The notes under the pieces were generated by a model, which was not told the origin of the DNA, searched no databases, and saw only the letters and a program-made list of their open reading frames with translations. A DNA stretch of 64,000 nucleotides from Diprion similis (taxonomy: Eukaryota; Arthropoda; Insecta; Hymenoptera; Diprionidae). Shown here piece after piece: positions 10,189 through 21,400 of this stretch. The position numbers and the translations under genes are program-made. Position 1 is the first letter of the stretch. Every line of letters begins with the position of its first letter. The DNA is taken from assembly GCF_021155765.1 (NCBI RefSeq), contig NC_060110.1:7129501-7193500 (forward strand), written 5' to 3'.

Positions 10189-13065
10189 ATGCTGTATTTA
10201 CGGATACTTTGCCGTGCTAAAGACAGGTAATCCATTATTACAGCAGCTAATTTACTTGCTGTTCCTTGTTAGCAAAAATCCCGGATAGTTGAACGTATTT
10301 TTTTATGCAAATCACAGTGGAACCATACACAAATTACCACTCCTATGAGTGATATTGTTCTTTGTCGGTATTTCGTAATTTGTGATTACGTTTTTTAACC
10401 GGGGTTATCGTTGGATTGGTGTTATGTCACAATTCTTGATTATCGTATGCTAATAATAAAAATCTGTATCACTCGCTAATCGCTAAGCAATTAATTTTTC
10501 AACACAATCTACACTATTTTCCATTGTTGTAGAATGTCTTGTAATTTTTTACCAGAATATCCTTAAACAGGTTTGTAATAAGAAACTTATGAAAGTTGCG
10601 TTTTGATCAAATCGATTGCGGTTTTTTTTACATGTACTGACTTACAGATCTAAAATATAAAATTAGACAATTTCATTTAGCAAATCGTCTCATTGCATGT
10701 GTATATTTAAAAAAAAAAGTTACAGTTTTATCATTTTACTGACAATCCTGGCAATCCTCGAATTAAATCAAGTATTAATTATGTGAATAATTATTGAAAA
10801 TATCATGTCTCAAGCTTGATTTTGATTGGACGTGAAACCTTGTATCCAAAAATCTCAATATCTGTGATAAAAATAAAATATTTTGTAACTTAAACCGAAA
10901 GTCTTAAAAAAAGACAGAAAGGAAAATCTCGATTACATAAACTCCTGTTAAGACTTTTCAATCTCATTCAACTTACCAATCTTTGCTTACAGCTAGATTT
11001 GTTTTATTTCACTTTAGATCCACTGCACTATTGGTAAAGCCAGCGGGATATGGCTCATTGTACGTTCTGAAGAATAAATATCTATTGCACAAACGAGCGT
11101 ACCATTCGTCACGTGAAAACTTTTCAAAAGATGGATATAAGAAGTATATTGGATGTATTGGGGTGGTATCGATACTCGGATTTTACTATTACTATACATC
11201 GAGCAAGTGGAGAGCTTTTGCTCGGGAACATGGGATTGAGTCACACTCTAGACAAACCTCTAGTCCTGGAGAATTTGACTCGAGCTATAAATCTTATACT
11301 TTGTCAGAGGTGGCTAAACATGACAATAAGAATGACGGTATTTGGGTGACGTACAAGCAAGGTGTCTATGACATAACAGATTTTATTGAGAAGCATCCTG
11401 GTGGTGCTGGAAAGATAATTATGGCTGCTGGTGGCTCCATTGAACCATTTTGGATGATATTTTCTAATCACAATAAGCGTGATATCCACGATCTGCTGGA
11501 ATCGATGCGAATTGGAAATATTTCCAAGGAAGAAGCATCAACTGCCATTGAAGGAATGGAGGATCCTTATGCGAATGATCCACAGAGGCACAAGATTTTA
11601 ATAATAAATAACCCGAAACCATTCAATGCAGAAACACCTGCACCGTTGCTAGTTGAGAGTTTTCACACACCCTCGTTAGTTGGTTTCATTTCATATTAAT
11701 CACACCCGAATTTCACTGTTACAAACAGCCGATAGTTGGATAATTTTGAATTGTGTTCTCAGGGATCTTTTCTACGTTAGAAATCACCTTCCAGTTCCTG
11801 ACGTAGATCCTCAAACTTATGAACTTGAAATAGCGATAGAAGAGGATACCAAGAAAGTACTGAGGCTAGATGACATTAAGAAATATCCAAAGCACACTGT
11901 GAGCAGTGCGATAATGTGTGCTGGTAACAGACGATCAGAGATGGCAAAGGTAGCTTTGACTCGAGTGTGAATTAAATATTCATACCTGATTTTAAAAAAC
12001 TATTATCTCTTGTACAACAGGTAAAGGCAGTAAAAGGACTGAGCTGGAGTGTCGGAGCTGTTGGAAATGCAACGTGGTCAGGAGCCAAACTGTGCGATAT
12101 TTTAAACGAACTAAACGTCAAAGAGGAAGACTATGAGCACATACAAGTAGGAGTGTTAATCGATAACATTGTGTGAAACATTTTTTTGTAGAGTTTTTCG
12201 TGCTTAGCTTAAATTTTTTTTTTGTCATCCACAGTTCGAAGGACTTGACTTGGACCCTATGAACTCACCTTACGGCTCTAGTATACCGATAAGCAAAGCA
12301 ATAGACCCTAAAGGGGACGTTATATTAGCGTATGAAATGAATGGGGAGCCACTGCCCAGAGATCATGGATTTCCTATAAGAGTTGTTGTTCCTGGAGTGG
12401 TGGGAGCGAGGAATGTAAAATGGCTAGGTGAGAAGTAGCGAATAAAAAGTTGAAATGATTGGAATGTGGTGGTGCATCGATTTGTAAACACAATACATGC
12501 CTTCGCAGGTCGAATCATTGTATCAAAGCACGAAAGTGAATCACAATGGCAGCAGGGTGACTACAAGGGATTTTCACCAAGCACTGATTGGGACACTGTT
12601 GATTTCTCCAAATCACCTGCGATACAGGAATTGCCAGTAATTTCTGCAATCTGTACTCCGCAACCTGGCGATCAAGTCGTAGTCCAAAATGGGAAAATTA
12701 AAGTAGCAGGTGAGGTAGATGACAATCAGTCATAATTAAACTGGACTGATATCCCTTGTTTTACAGGATATGCATGGTCAGGTGGAGGCCAAAAAATAGT
12801 TAGAGTCGATGTGACGATCGATGGTGGCGACACCTGGCATACAGCCGAATTTGTGGCCCAAGATTTATCTAAACCTGGACGTCACTGGAGTTGGACGTTG
12901 TGGCAAGTTGAAATTCCGGTCAAAGAAGGGGATAAGAATGTTGAAATTTGGGCTAAGGCTGTAGATTCGATGTACAATGTTCAGCCGGAATCATTTAAGA
13001 ACATCTGGAATCTTAGAGGTGTACTAAATAACGCTTATCACAGAGTTAAAATTGATTTGAAATAA
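10189..13065 (+). CDS. SUOX: Sulfite oxidase, mitochondrial, 7 coding exons
   Basis: Oxidises sulfite to sulfate in the mitochondrial intermembrane space using haem b5 and molybdopterin. Exons: 10189-10226, 11018-11674, 11763-11949, 12021-12146, 12235-12427, 12509-12709, 12767-13065; the phases close to 566 residues. Order: short mitochondrial leader, hydrophobic anchor ([17 protein letters not shown]), cytochrome b5 domain with haem His139 in FIEKHPGG, a hinge ([12 protein letters not shown]), the Mo-cofactor domain starting [11 protein letters not shown] with the Mo-ligating Cys at about residue 284 in [10 protein letters not shown], and the dimerisation domain ending [19 protein letters not shown]. 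The first exon is only 38 coding bases; its AG joins ATCC to restore a continuous frame. The stop is 146 bp from the convergent PARS2 stop. Confidence 0.95.
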
Positions 13066-13210
13066 AAAAAATAAAATACACAACTCACAATCAGTTGGAT
13101 GATTAAGAAGTACCTAATTAAAATCAATATCCTCAATCGGCATGGTAGATAGAAACATTACGGAATTTTATTACCTATCAAAGTCTATATCATAATTCTA
13201 ATTATTGGCA

Positions 13211-15895
13211 CTAATTTGATTTATAATACACTTCACTCATCTGGTGCCGAGTGGTTTGGTCGTCGTTCGTAGTACGCATGTAATCTATGACGCCCTCGAA
13301 ACTCAAATTCAGCTGTTTATCTTCGTAAAGATCATGTATTTCAAAAATTGGTCTGGGCTCAGTGGATCTTTTTCCAACCACTACGATATATGGATACCCA
13401 GTTTTCCTCGCATCGATCATACGTTTACCAATTGTGAAATGGGTTCTGTCATCGAGAATCACGTCCATACCAGATTGCTGAATAACTTGATAAATATCGT
13501 CTGCATAACGAGATGCTGAGGTTTCTTTACTTCCATCCTAAAGAAAGATTCAGAAATGAGAATTTGCATAGAGGTATGGGTCATATGACATCAAATTCAC
13601 CTTTGGGGGTATCACACAGACTTCGTAGGGTACCAAAGGACGGGGCCATCTCAGCTCTTCATCACTTGATAAAATTTCAAGGGCTGCTCCAAGAATTCGA
13701 GTTAAACCCAAGCCAAAACACCCCATTATCAATGGTGCTGGTTTTCCATTGGCTATATATGTGGCCTTTAGGGGTTCAGAGTATTTGGTTCCCAAGAGAA
13801 ACGTATGTCCTACCTGAAATCAAAACAGACAATACTTCAGAATGTCAAGCGAATCGTAAAATACAGTTGAACGTGATGACAGTGCATATGTACCTTGCTA
13901 AGGTAGTAGATGTGAGTAGAGAGCTGAAAAATTGGGTGAATTTTTGGAATTATCCTGACAACCAATTATTAAATTTGATTGGGGTTTAAATTATTCAAAC
14001 GTATCTACATCGAACTTCATTCACATTTTTTTTTCAACTTCCCGTTTCACTGTTTTCAGAGAAAAATAGAAGTTATTGTGATCAACCATGATAAAATATT
14101 TCGTAAAATTTAGACCAGAAATCGAATTTCAATTTCGAATGGTCACTAATATTAAGAAAAAAAATTCCAGATCATGGCAAAAAAACAACTATGCAAGACT
14201 AATGTCTCCAAAGAAGTAAATCAGGTCAGCTATTTTTTAAATAATCGGGACACCTCAACACATGTCACTCTGCAAAATGGTTGATGTTATTATCAATAAC
14301 AATTCTTCCCAGTAATTAATTTTAATTAAAAAAACATTCAAACCAACCTCCATATACTGAATAAACACAAACCGCAATCATATGGAATAATCGTTTGTCA
14401 AAAAAGGAAGTCTCAAAATTCGTTCACTTTTTCAGCCCTTTACTTGTATAAACCCCCTCAAAAACTACCTCGACACTGGTGCTATGATGTAATTCTCGTT
14501 GGCACTGCGGACAAGTAGATTTGTTGTGAATCTCAGTGTTGGCAGCGTAGTTGCAACCAGTGCAACTAACAACAACAGCCTCTCCGATGTGTGATATATA
14601 GTGATATTCATTAGAAAATGAACCACCAATGTTGCCCGTGTCAGCAGCGACTAAAAGTATATTTATTTACAATTTGCTTGCCTTTGGAAAAAAAGTTTTG
14701 CTTTAAATGAAGACAGCAGTTTTTAATGAAACCTTTTACAAATCCGACACCGATTCTTTGGAAGAGATTATCATAAGCTTTGCACACCAGGTCGTAAGTC
14801 TCCTTTGCTTTATCTAAGTCAGCGTCAAATGTGTACAGGTCCTTCATAGTGAATTCTCGTCCTCGTAAGACACCCAATCTAGGCTTGATTTCGTCTCGCC
14901 ATTTGCTTGAGATCTGATACAGTTTGATTGGTAACGTCTTCTGTGACAACGGACTAATAGAGGCAATTAGGTTGGTGACAGCTTCCTCATGGGTCTGGGA
15001 ATGAGTAAATGTGACATAAGTTGTAATCAATGGCAGAGAAAATGTTAATTTTCGTGTATATACCTGCTCAATCTCATATTTTCCTTTTCATGTTAATGAC
15101 ACGTTAGATTTTTTAAATATAAGGAAGGAAATTCAAGGTTTATTCTGGACTAAATTGGCTAACAGAAACTAAATAGCTTTGCTATAAAAAGATGGGGAAA
15201 AATCTATGAAAGCAGACTTTGATGTTGAAAACTTTTTTTGCAGAACTATAATCTTCACCTGAGACTGATGACAATTTTTATCAAATCCATCCGATTTAGA
15301 AGCTCTTATTTTGATTTCCTGAATGTTTTGTTTAGTATATGAGTATAGTCTGTGTTATGATCTGCAGGATCTCAAGGTGACATCTAAATACGTTTGCTTA
15401 TTCTATATAGTAATAATCACATGATTGATTAGTGTTTATCATACAGGACTTAGTATGTACTGTTTTTGATGCCGATCATGTAGCATGAACAGCTCGTTTT
15501 CAGCGGCTTCTAATCGACCAGTTGCCTTCCACAGCTTGCTCGGTACAAGGTGAGGCAGAAGTACTTTCTGCGCGTCTATATTTGCCATTTCTTCGTCAAC
15601 AAGAGTATTCAGTTTCTCCAAGGCCCGCAAGCCCAGAGGCAACAAGTTGTACATCCCGGTGCTAGACTGGCGAATTATCCCCATATCTACCATAAGCTGG
15701 ATAAAAATAAGAATAACAGAGGCAAGAAAAAGAGAGCATGCCGACACATTTAGTATTCATCGATGAATTTGGGAATCGTACCTTATAACTTTTCGAGGGT
15801 ACTTCATCTCTGGGTTTACTATCTTTCGGTATGATATTCAAAGGTTGAAATAACTTCGAAATTCTGTTCACCCGTGGTAATAGCTTCTTCGACAT
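13211..15895 (-). CDS. PARS2: Prolyl-tRNA synthetase, mitochondrial, 6 exons
   Basis: Charges mitochondrial tRNA-Pro. Exons: 15782-15895, 15445-15696, 14733-14994, 14469-14650, 13601-13813, 13211-13537; the phases close to 449 residues. Class II motif 1 is seen in [20 protein letters not shown], motif 2 in [26 protein letters not shown] (the RGREF loop), and motif 3 in [23 protein letters not shown] begins exon 3. A CxxC...CxxC pair ([14 protein letters not shown]) lies in exon 4, at the place where the human mitochondrial enzyme has a similar cysteine pair. The C-terminal anticodon-binding part has [20 protein letters not shown]. The intron between exons 4 and 5 is nearly filled by a family A foldback element. 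The gene is divergent to the MXRA7-like gene. Confidence 0.95.
13901..14456. mobile_element. Foldback/MITE family A, copy 2 (in PARS2 intron)
   Basis: About 556 bp, shorter and more diverged than copies 1 and 3. Shared blocks include GACAACCAATTATTAAATTT near the left end, TCACTCTGCAAAATGGTTGA inside, and TTGTATAAACCCCC at the right end. Ends are approximate. Confidence 0.7.
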
Positions 15896-16136
15896 TTTCA
15901 AATCAGCTTTTTGAGCCTTATTCGAGGCCCCCGAAATTCAACGTTATTACCCACGCGACAGGTCACTTCCTAAACGTGTTTGTGTAGATTATCGCAAATC
16001 GCATACACGCCGTCTGCTGGCTGTCAGCGTTGCGTCTTCTGCTAGTTTCTGCTACGATGCGAGTTAACCTTGAAGCGGCACGACACGAGACACTTATCTT
16101 GGTTTGATAAAAAATTATGAGTGCGCGTTAATAGAG
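15896..16136. promoter_or_regulatory. Short divergent promoter PARS2 / MXRA7-like
   Basis: Only 241 bp separate the two start codons of these head-to-head genes. The segment is less AT-rich than its surroundings. Shared bidirectional promoter activity is inferred from spacing. Confidence 0.5.
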
Positions 16137-16676
16137 ATGTTCGACGATTTAGCAGGCAATATTAAAATTTATTACGCCAATTTGACCTGGTTCTACACGT
16201 TCAGCATGATCATCTCGTGCTTGGCTGTTGGCATTAACTTTTGGGGGCGTTTTTTTTTCGACAAAAAGCAGGTGTGTTTCACGAAATACGACTGTGAACG
16301 TTGCGTGACTAATTTTTGGGAAATCATTATCATTAATTAATTATTACAGAAGGCAGTAAAAAATAGTGACTATGATGTGAAGACGGGATCTGAGGCAGAG
16401 CTTTGCAGTTTGCAAACTCAGTACAAACTGGCGAAACAAAAATTGGCTGAGAAACACCTTACGCCGGAGCAACGTTCAATAGAGAAAGAGTATTTGAATC
16501 GATTTTCTGTATGCAACATACTGATCCTTATATTTTAACGTTTATACTTTATATTCTTTAGAGCTGAGGCACAGCAGTTAGCGGCCATCCTAAAGCTGCT
16601 CCAAGAACAGAGCGATACCTTCCAAGTATCTTCAATGGAGCAGCTTGAAGATCAGCTCAGGCTGTACAGGAATTAG
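16137..16676 (+). CDS. MXRA7-like small single-pass membrane protein, 3 exons
   Basis: Exons 16137-16271, 16350-16489 and 16562-16676 give 129 residues with closed phase; the exon 2 donor (AAAGA|GTATTT) is chosen because it keeps the frame. An N-terminal membrane segment (about residues 13-36, WFYTFSMIISCLAVGINFWG) is followed by a charged helical region. The C-terminus is EAQQLAAILKLLQEQSDTF...LEDQLRLYRN. That ending strongly resembles vertebrate matrix-remodelling-associated protein 7 (QLAAIFKLM...VQEQLRLY). Function in insects is unknown. The N-terminus is not conserved with MXRA7, so the name rests on the C-terminal motif and the shared membrane-anchor-plus-helix layout. Confidence 0.75.
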
Positions 16677-18487
16677 TGAGATAAACAAATTATTCGCATC
16701 ACCGATTGAGAAGCACAAACAAAAAATTTGACGGTTTGATAATGTAATTTTTGTAACGTCTACGTGTGTGTTTGTATATAGGTAAAGTAAAAAAATGTTC
16801 ATTTTTAAAATTCCTAAAATATTTTCAAAACGTTTTCAAAATTTGCTATACAAATTCTATGCGTAAGATCGTAGATTTTTCAAGAGGCCTTTTTTACGAT
16901 GTGCAATATTTCATGATCTAAATCATAATTTATATAATGCATGTATTGTACAATATTATTATTCAATCTGGGATATATAACAATTAGTCAAATATGTGGT
17001 TGTGATTAAATATTAGGGCTTAGTTATTCTGTCTATACATTATACTGATTTGAAACGATTGTAAATAAATGTGACAATTATACAATCTGGCGCTATTCAT
17101 TTCTGTACAGTACAGATTCTGATTTCGCAGATGCCTCGACACAGCCCCAATTTTTATAAATATATTGACGAGGTTTTAAATACCAAGAAAATGTGAATGG
17201 GAGTCAACGAATCCATTATACAATACGTTATGGATAATGCATACATACGTACACTGTAATTTCGCCACTTGAAAAGTTGATTATAACTCTAGTGGTCGAC
17301 CGTGATTTTCCTTTCGAATAGTGTAAAATTAATTACCGTAATATTTCGCTTTCTCGTTAAATATTATCTTCGATCTTTTGATGATCTCATATTTTATTTA
17401 GTAATATACTTCGATTACACACAGGTGCAAATTTGTACAACGGGTTTTGAATTTTGTCTGTATTGTTCATGAAATCGCAGGAGTGATTATTAATATTATG
17501 AGTGGGTGTGATTTTTTTTCCAATTTTCATTCTTACCACTTAGATACTCCGAATTTTAAGTCATTTTTTAAAGTACGTTCTTCCAAGATTTTCGCCTTTG
17601 CTATTGGTTGAAAACTACGGAAATCGCACTCAGAGTGCACCGCGGGCAGTCAATTCCGATATATAATCTTTTATCGCTTTTGCGCTGCGGAGTCCGTGCG
17701 TGGTTCCGTCTCTGTCCTAAGGAGCTCTTAGCGCTGCCAGTTAATTCCGGAACGCACTCTTATAGCGCTATTAGTGCTGTTTAGCCGTGTATGTATTATA
17801 TATTGACCAAATCGACGTTTAAAACACCGTCTTAATGCACAGCTCTTGCAACTCGGGCAGAATTTTTTCAATAGGAGGCAGCGAATCCACTATTGAAAAA
17901 AATCCAGGCAGCGCTTCGATCGTGGGATACATAAACATAACCTACATCGTTCGTGTGATTGATGAATGTATACACATGTTGGTTTTGTTTACATTTTCGA
18001 TAATGAAATATATCCCTCGATCGCAGCGACGCTGGCGGCTTGGCACGTTAAGAGGCCCACGTCGAAACCTACAGTTCAAGACCGTGGTTTGAAATCATCA
18101 GCTATCGAATCTAACCTGACCTGAAATTACAAACATGTTTTGATATTCGAACTTTGACACGTTTATCACAGTTTGACGTTTAAAATTGTTTCGTGAAAAA
18201 ATTAGAAACAAAAAATGTGGACGTAAAATAATCGACGCGATTATTTTCGGAACAAAATTTGAACCTGACAATGTTTACACACGGCATATGATAAGTACAA
18301 GATATCTTGTTTCAAGCTACCGAGATGGACTGAGGTTATGCTGCCTACCAGGAAAAAGGTTTCGGTGCCGGTGGTAAAAGAAAGTTTTTAAGTAATGGGA
18401 AATTTCAGAAATTTCAAATAATCCGCTCGAGGGCGTCCAGCCAAAAAAAAGGAAAATAAAACAAAAAATTGAACAGAAGAACAAAGA
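16677..18487. other. Intergenic region upstream of CASD1
   Basis: AT-rich 3' flank of the MXRA7-like gene, then a more mixed-composition stretch at about 17590-17800 that may hold the CASD1 promoter. The frames at 17835-18092 and 18186-18377 have no recognisable product. A 13-bp inverted repeat (ATTTTTTCAATAG ... CTATTGAAAAAAAT) lies near 17860-17905. Confidence 0.35.
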
Positions 18488-21400
18488 ATGACGTCCGCAG
18501 AGCACTTCATAAGCCTGATAACTGTAGCTAGTGCAAAAAAACTTGCAGCAGCTCTAGTTCTCTGTTTCATTGTATATCATGGTGTGATGCATCTTATTTA
18601 TGGTAAAGAATATTTGTGAGAATGAAGTCTCATTACTTCTTTCCTTATTCTATATGATTTTTCCTTAAATTTCAAGGCAGCGACTCATGTAGATGGCTTT
18701 TGACTGAGGGAAGGTACAAAGGTGACAAAGAATGGCAACCCTACGGATGCATGATGCATCATTATACCCAAACGTAATGATTTTAAATAGTTCCAGTCAA
18801 TAGTTATTCACAGGAAAGCAATCTTTTGTTTTTTGAATCATCGAAAACAAAACTGTGAGCTTCTCTTGTCTTCTAGCTTTAGAATTCAATTTTGCTGCCA
18901 AGAAGCCTTCGCATGTATTTTTTTTGTAAAAATTGAGTGCAATCACAAAAGAATATGTTTGACATTTTTTTTCTACCTAACTATGTTTCTGAATTAGGAT
19001 GCACTAAACACTCCAACTAAAATTCAAAATCACTTCAAAACAGCTCACAGACATTTTACATTGTGAGGGACTGTTGTGTGCAAAAAAATTTTTTTTCGTA
19101 TCATAAGCTGGGTTTTACAATTACTTATGAATACTGTTTTGCATAAAGTGTGGTGATGTTTTTTAACTATCAAAAAAATTTGGCCCTTCAACAGCACATA
19201 AGTGAACAAAATTCATTAGTCTATCAACTCTATGAAATACAATTTCACTTTATATCGAGAAACTTAACGTTAGGTAGAGTCAATATTTCTTATCTATGTA
19301 AACATGGAAACTGATACCTACGTTTTATTACTTGAAATATTTTTGGTTAAAGAACTGAATATTTTATGACTAAATTCAAATGCTGCAACTTAAAATCTCA
19401 CAATTATTTTTTATTTTTCGGATTTTTTTCATTCTCAAGGCAATATAATAAATCAAAATTATTTCTAATCAATTAGCAAAACCAATACTGGTAAATGTAT
19501 GAAAACAAGAAAATTGAAAGGCACACAATCGACCCTTAACATTTACTGTGGGTAAATCTTGATTTTCGATTTGCGCAATCTGATTTTAGTTTCAACTGAA
19601 TTTTGGAACCTCGAAGTCTACACCTTTCATTTATTCTACTTATTTCTTCAAATTAGTCTTGATATAATCTTAGGGACAGCCGGAGATGTCTTAGGTATCT
19701 GGCATTCATGGGTCACCGAAATCACTTTGTATTTACCGGAGATGCCAGGGTTCAGCAATTGTACAAGTCATTTGTATCACAGTTCAGCGTCGACGGAAAA
19801 CCTGCGGACTCAGCAAAGCTGCTTGAGAATGCGGATTTGAGTTTCAATGACATACAATTGAAACTAAACGTTCAGTTCCTGTGGAGGCCAAGACTGGATG
19901 ATACTATGTCAGAAGATTTCAGAGGCTGGATGGTGTGTAAGAATTGCTGACAGCAATATCAAGCCAGAACAAATTCAAACTCGTAAATGTAACACAATTT
20001 TCTATATTTTAGGATGGCCAAGCGCCGAGTATGGTAGTTGCCGGATGTGCAGCAGCTGATATTCTAATAAACAACGCCAGCGAGGTGAAATTGTACTCTG
20101 ATTATAGTAGAGGACTTGTTAGACTCGTGCAACCTGCAGATGCCCTCGCTGAAAAGGGAATTAGACTTCTTTGGATGATGCAGGATCCAATACTGAAGGA
20201 AAGACTTCCCTCGCAGCTTTCCAGTATCGACAACACAAAGATCAATATTTGCAACAAGGCAGCTACGGAGGTGATTCAGAGTAAACGATTCGCAAGAAGA
20301 CATCATCTTATCTTAAAAAAAAAAACATGTATTAGTAGTTAAGAACGATTAATGGGGTATATACGATTAGAGAGGAGAAAAACTAGGTGAATTTTACAAA
20401 TTGATATCTCGACAACCAACTGTTCAATTCGATTGGGGTTTGTTTTATTCAAAAGTCTGTAGATCAAGCTTCATTTTTATATTTTTCTTTGATTGGAAAT
20501 AATCAATAGAAAGCTTTGTTATTGTGATTAATATCAACCATTTCGTTCGGTGACATGTTTCGAGGTGCCCACGAAAACTAAAAAATGGCCTATGGATTTT
20601 CTCTAATCTTGAAGATAGTATCCTTGGACAGTTTATCCTCTTTCTCATCCGAAAATTTTTTCTCCTGTTTTTCAACTGTTCAAAGTGAAATTTGATTTTT
20701 CGTACAAAATTTAGGAAATTTTTCATTTCACTGACAAAAAAGGGGAACAAAATTGAAAAAACGTGGGATGGTAGCGAAGAGAATTAACAAGCCAAAAATA
20801 TTGTCTCTAAATAAGTAATTTAGTTGAGCCGTTTTTGATATATTATGGGCATCACAAGAGATGCTACTGAGCAAAATGGTCAACATTATTGTCAATAACA
20901 GTGCAGCCAGGAAATAATTTGGATTAAAAAAATACGTGAAAGAAGTTCGATCTACACACATCTGAATAAAATAAATCCCAATCGAATTCAATCATTGGCT
21001 ATCAAGATAGAAATTCATGAAAGGTACACACTTTTCTAGCCGTTCACCATATATACCCCACAAGTAAACTCGGAAGAAAAAAAAAATCTACCACTCTCTC
21101 AACAGATACTGTCTCACAGTTCGGCCCATCTTTGGGAGAGCAGTAAATTGGTTGGGGCTGGAGTCTTGGAACAAAGTCCGGACGGCTATCTGGCCAGCCC
21201 TCTATCGCTTCGCCACAAAGTACAACTTCTGCTCAACACCTACTGCAATGATCATATGAATTTTGACGATGGCAGTTGTTGCAGCTATCCAGAAGCTGCC
21301 ACGACTTTACAACTACTGACATTTTCTGTCTTAGCATTGTGGTGAGAGTTACAAAAGTGCTATCTTTCATTTCTAAAATTCTGTTTCTTCAAGAGATATG

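Noticed and set aside
17835-18377. Two 60-85 codon frames upstream of CASD1
   Set aside because: No similarity and no connection by splicing to the CASD1 start; taken as chance or 5' UTR.
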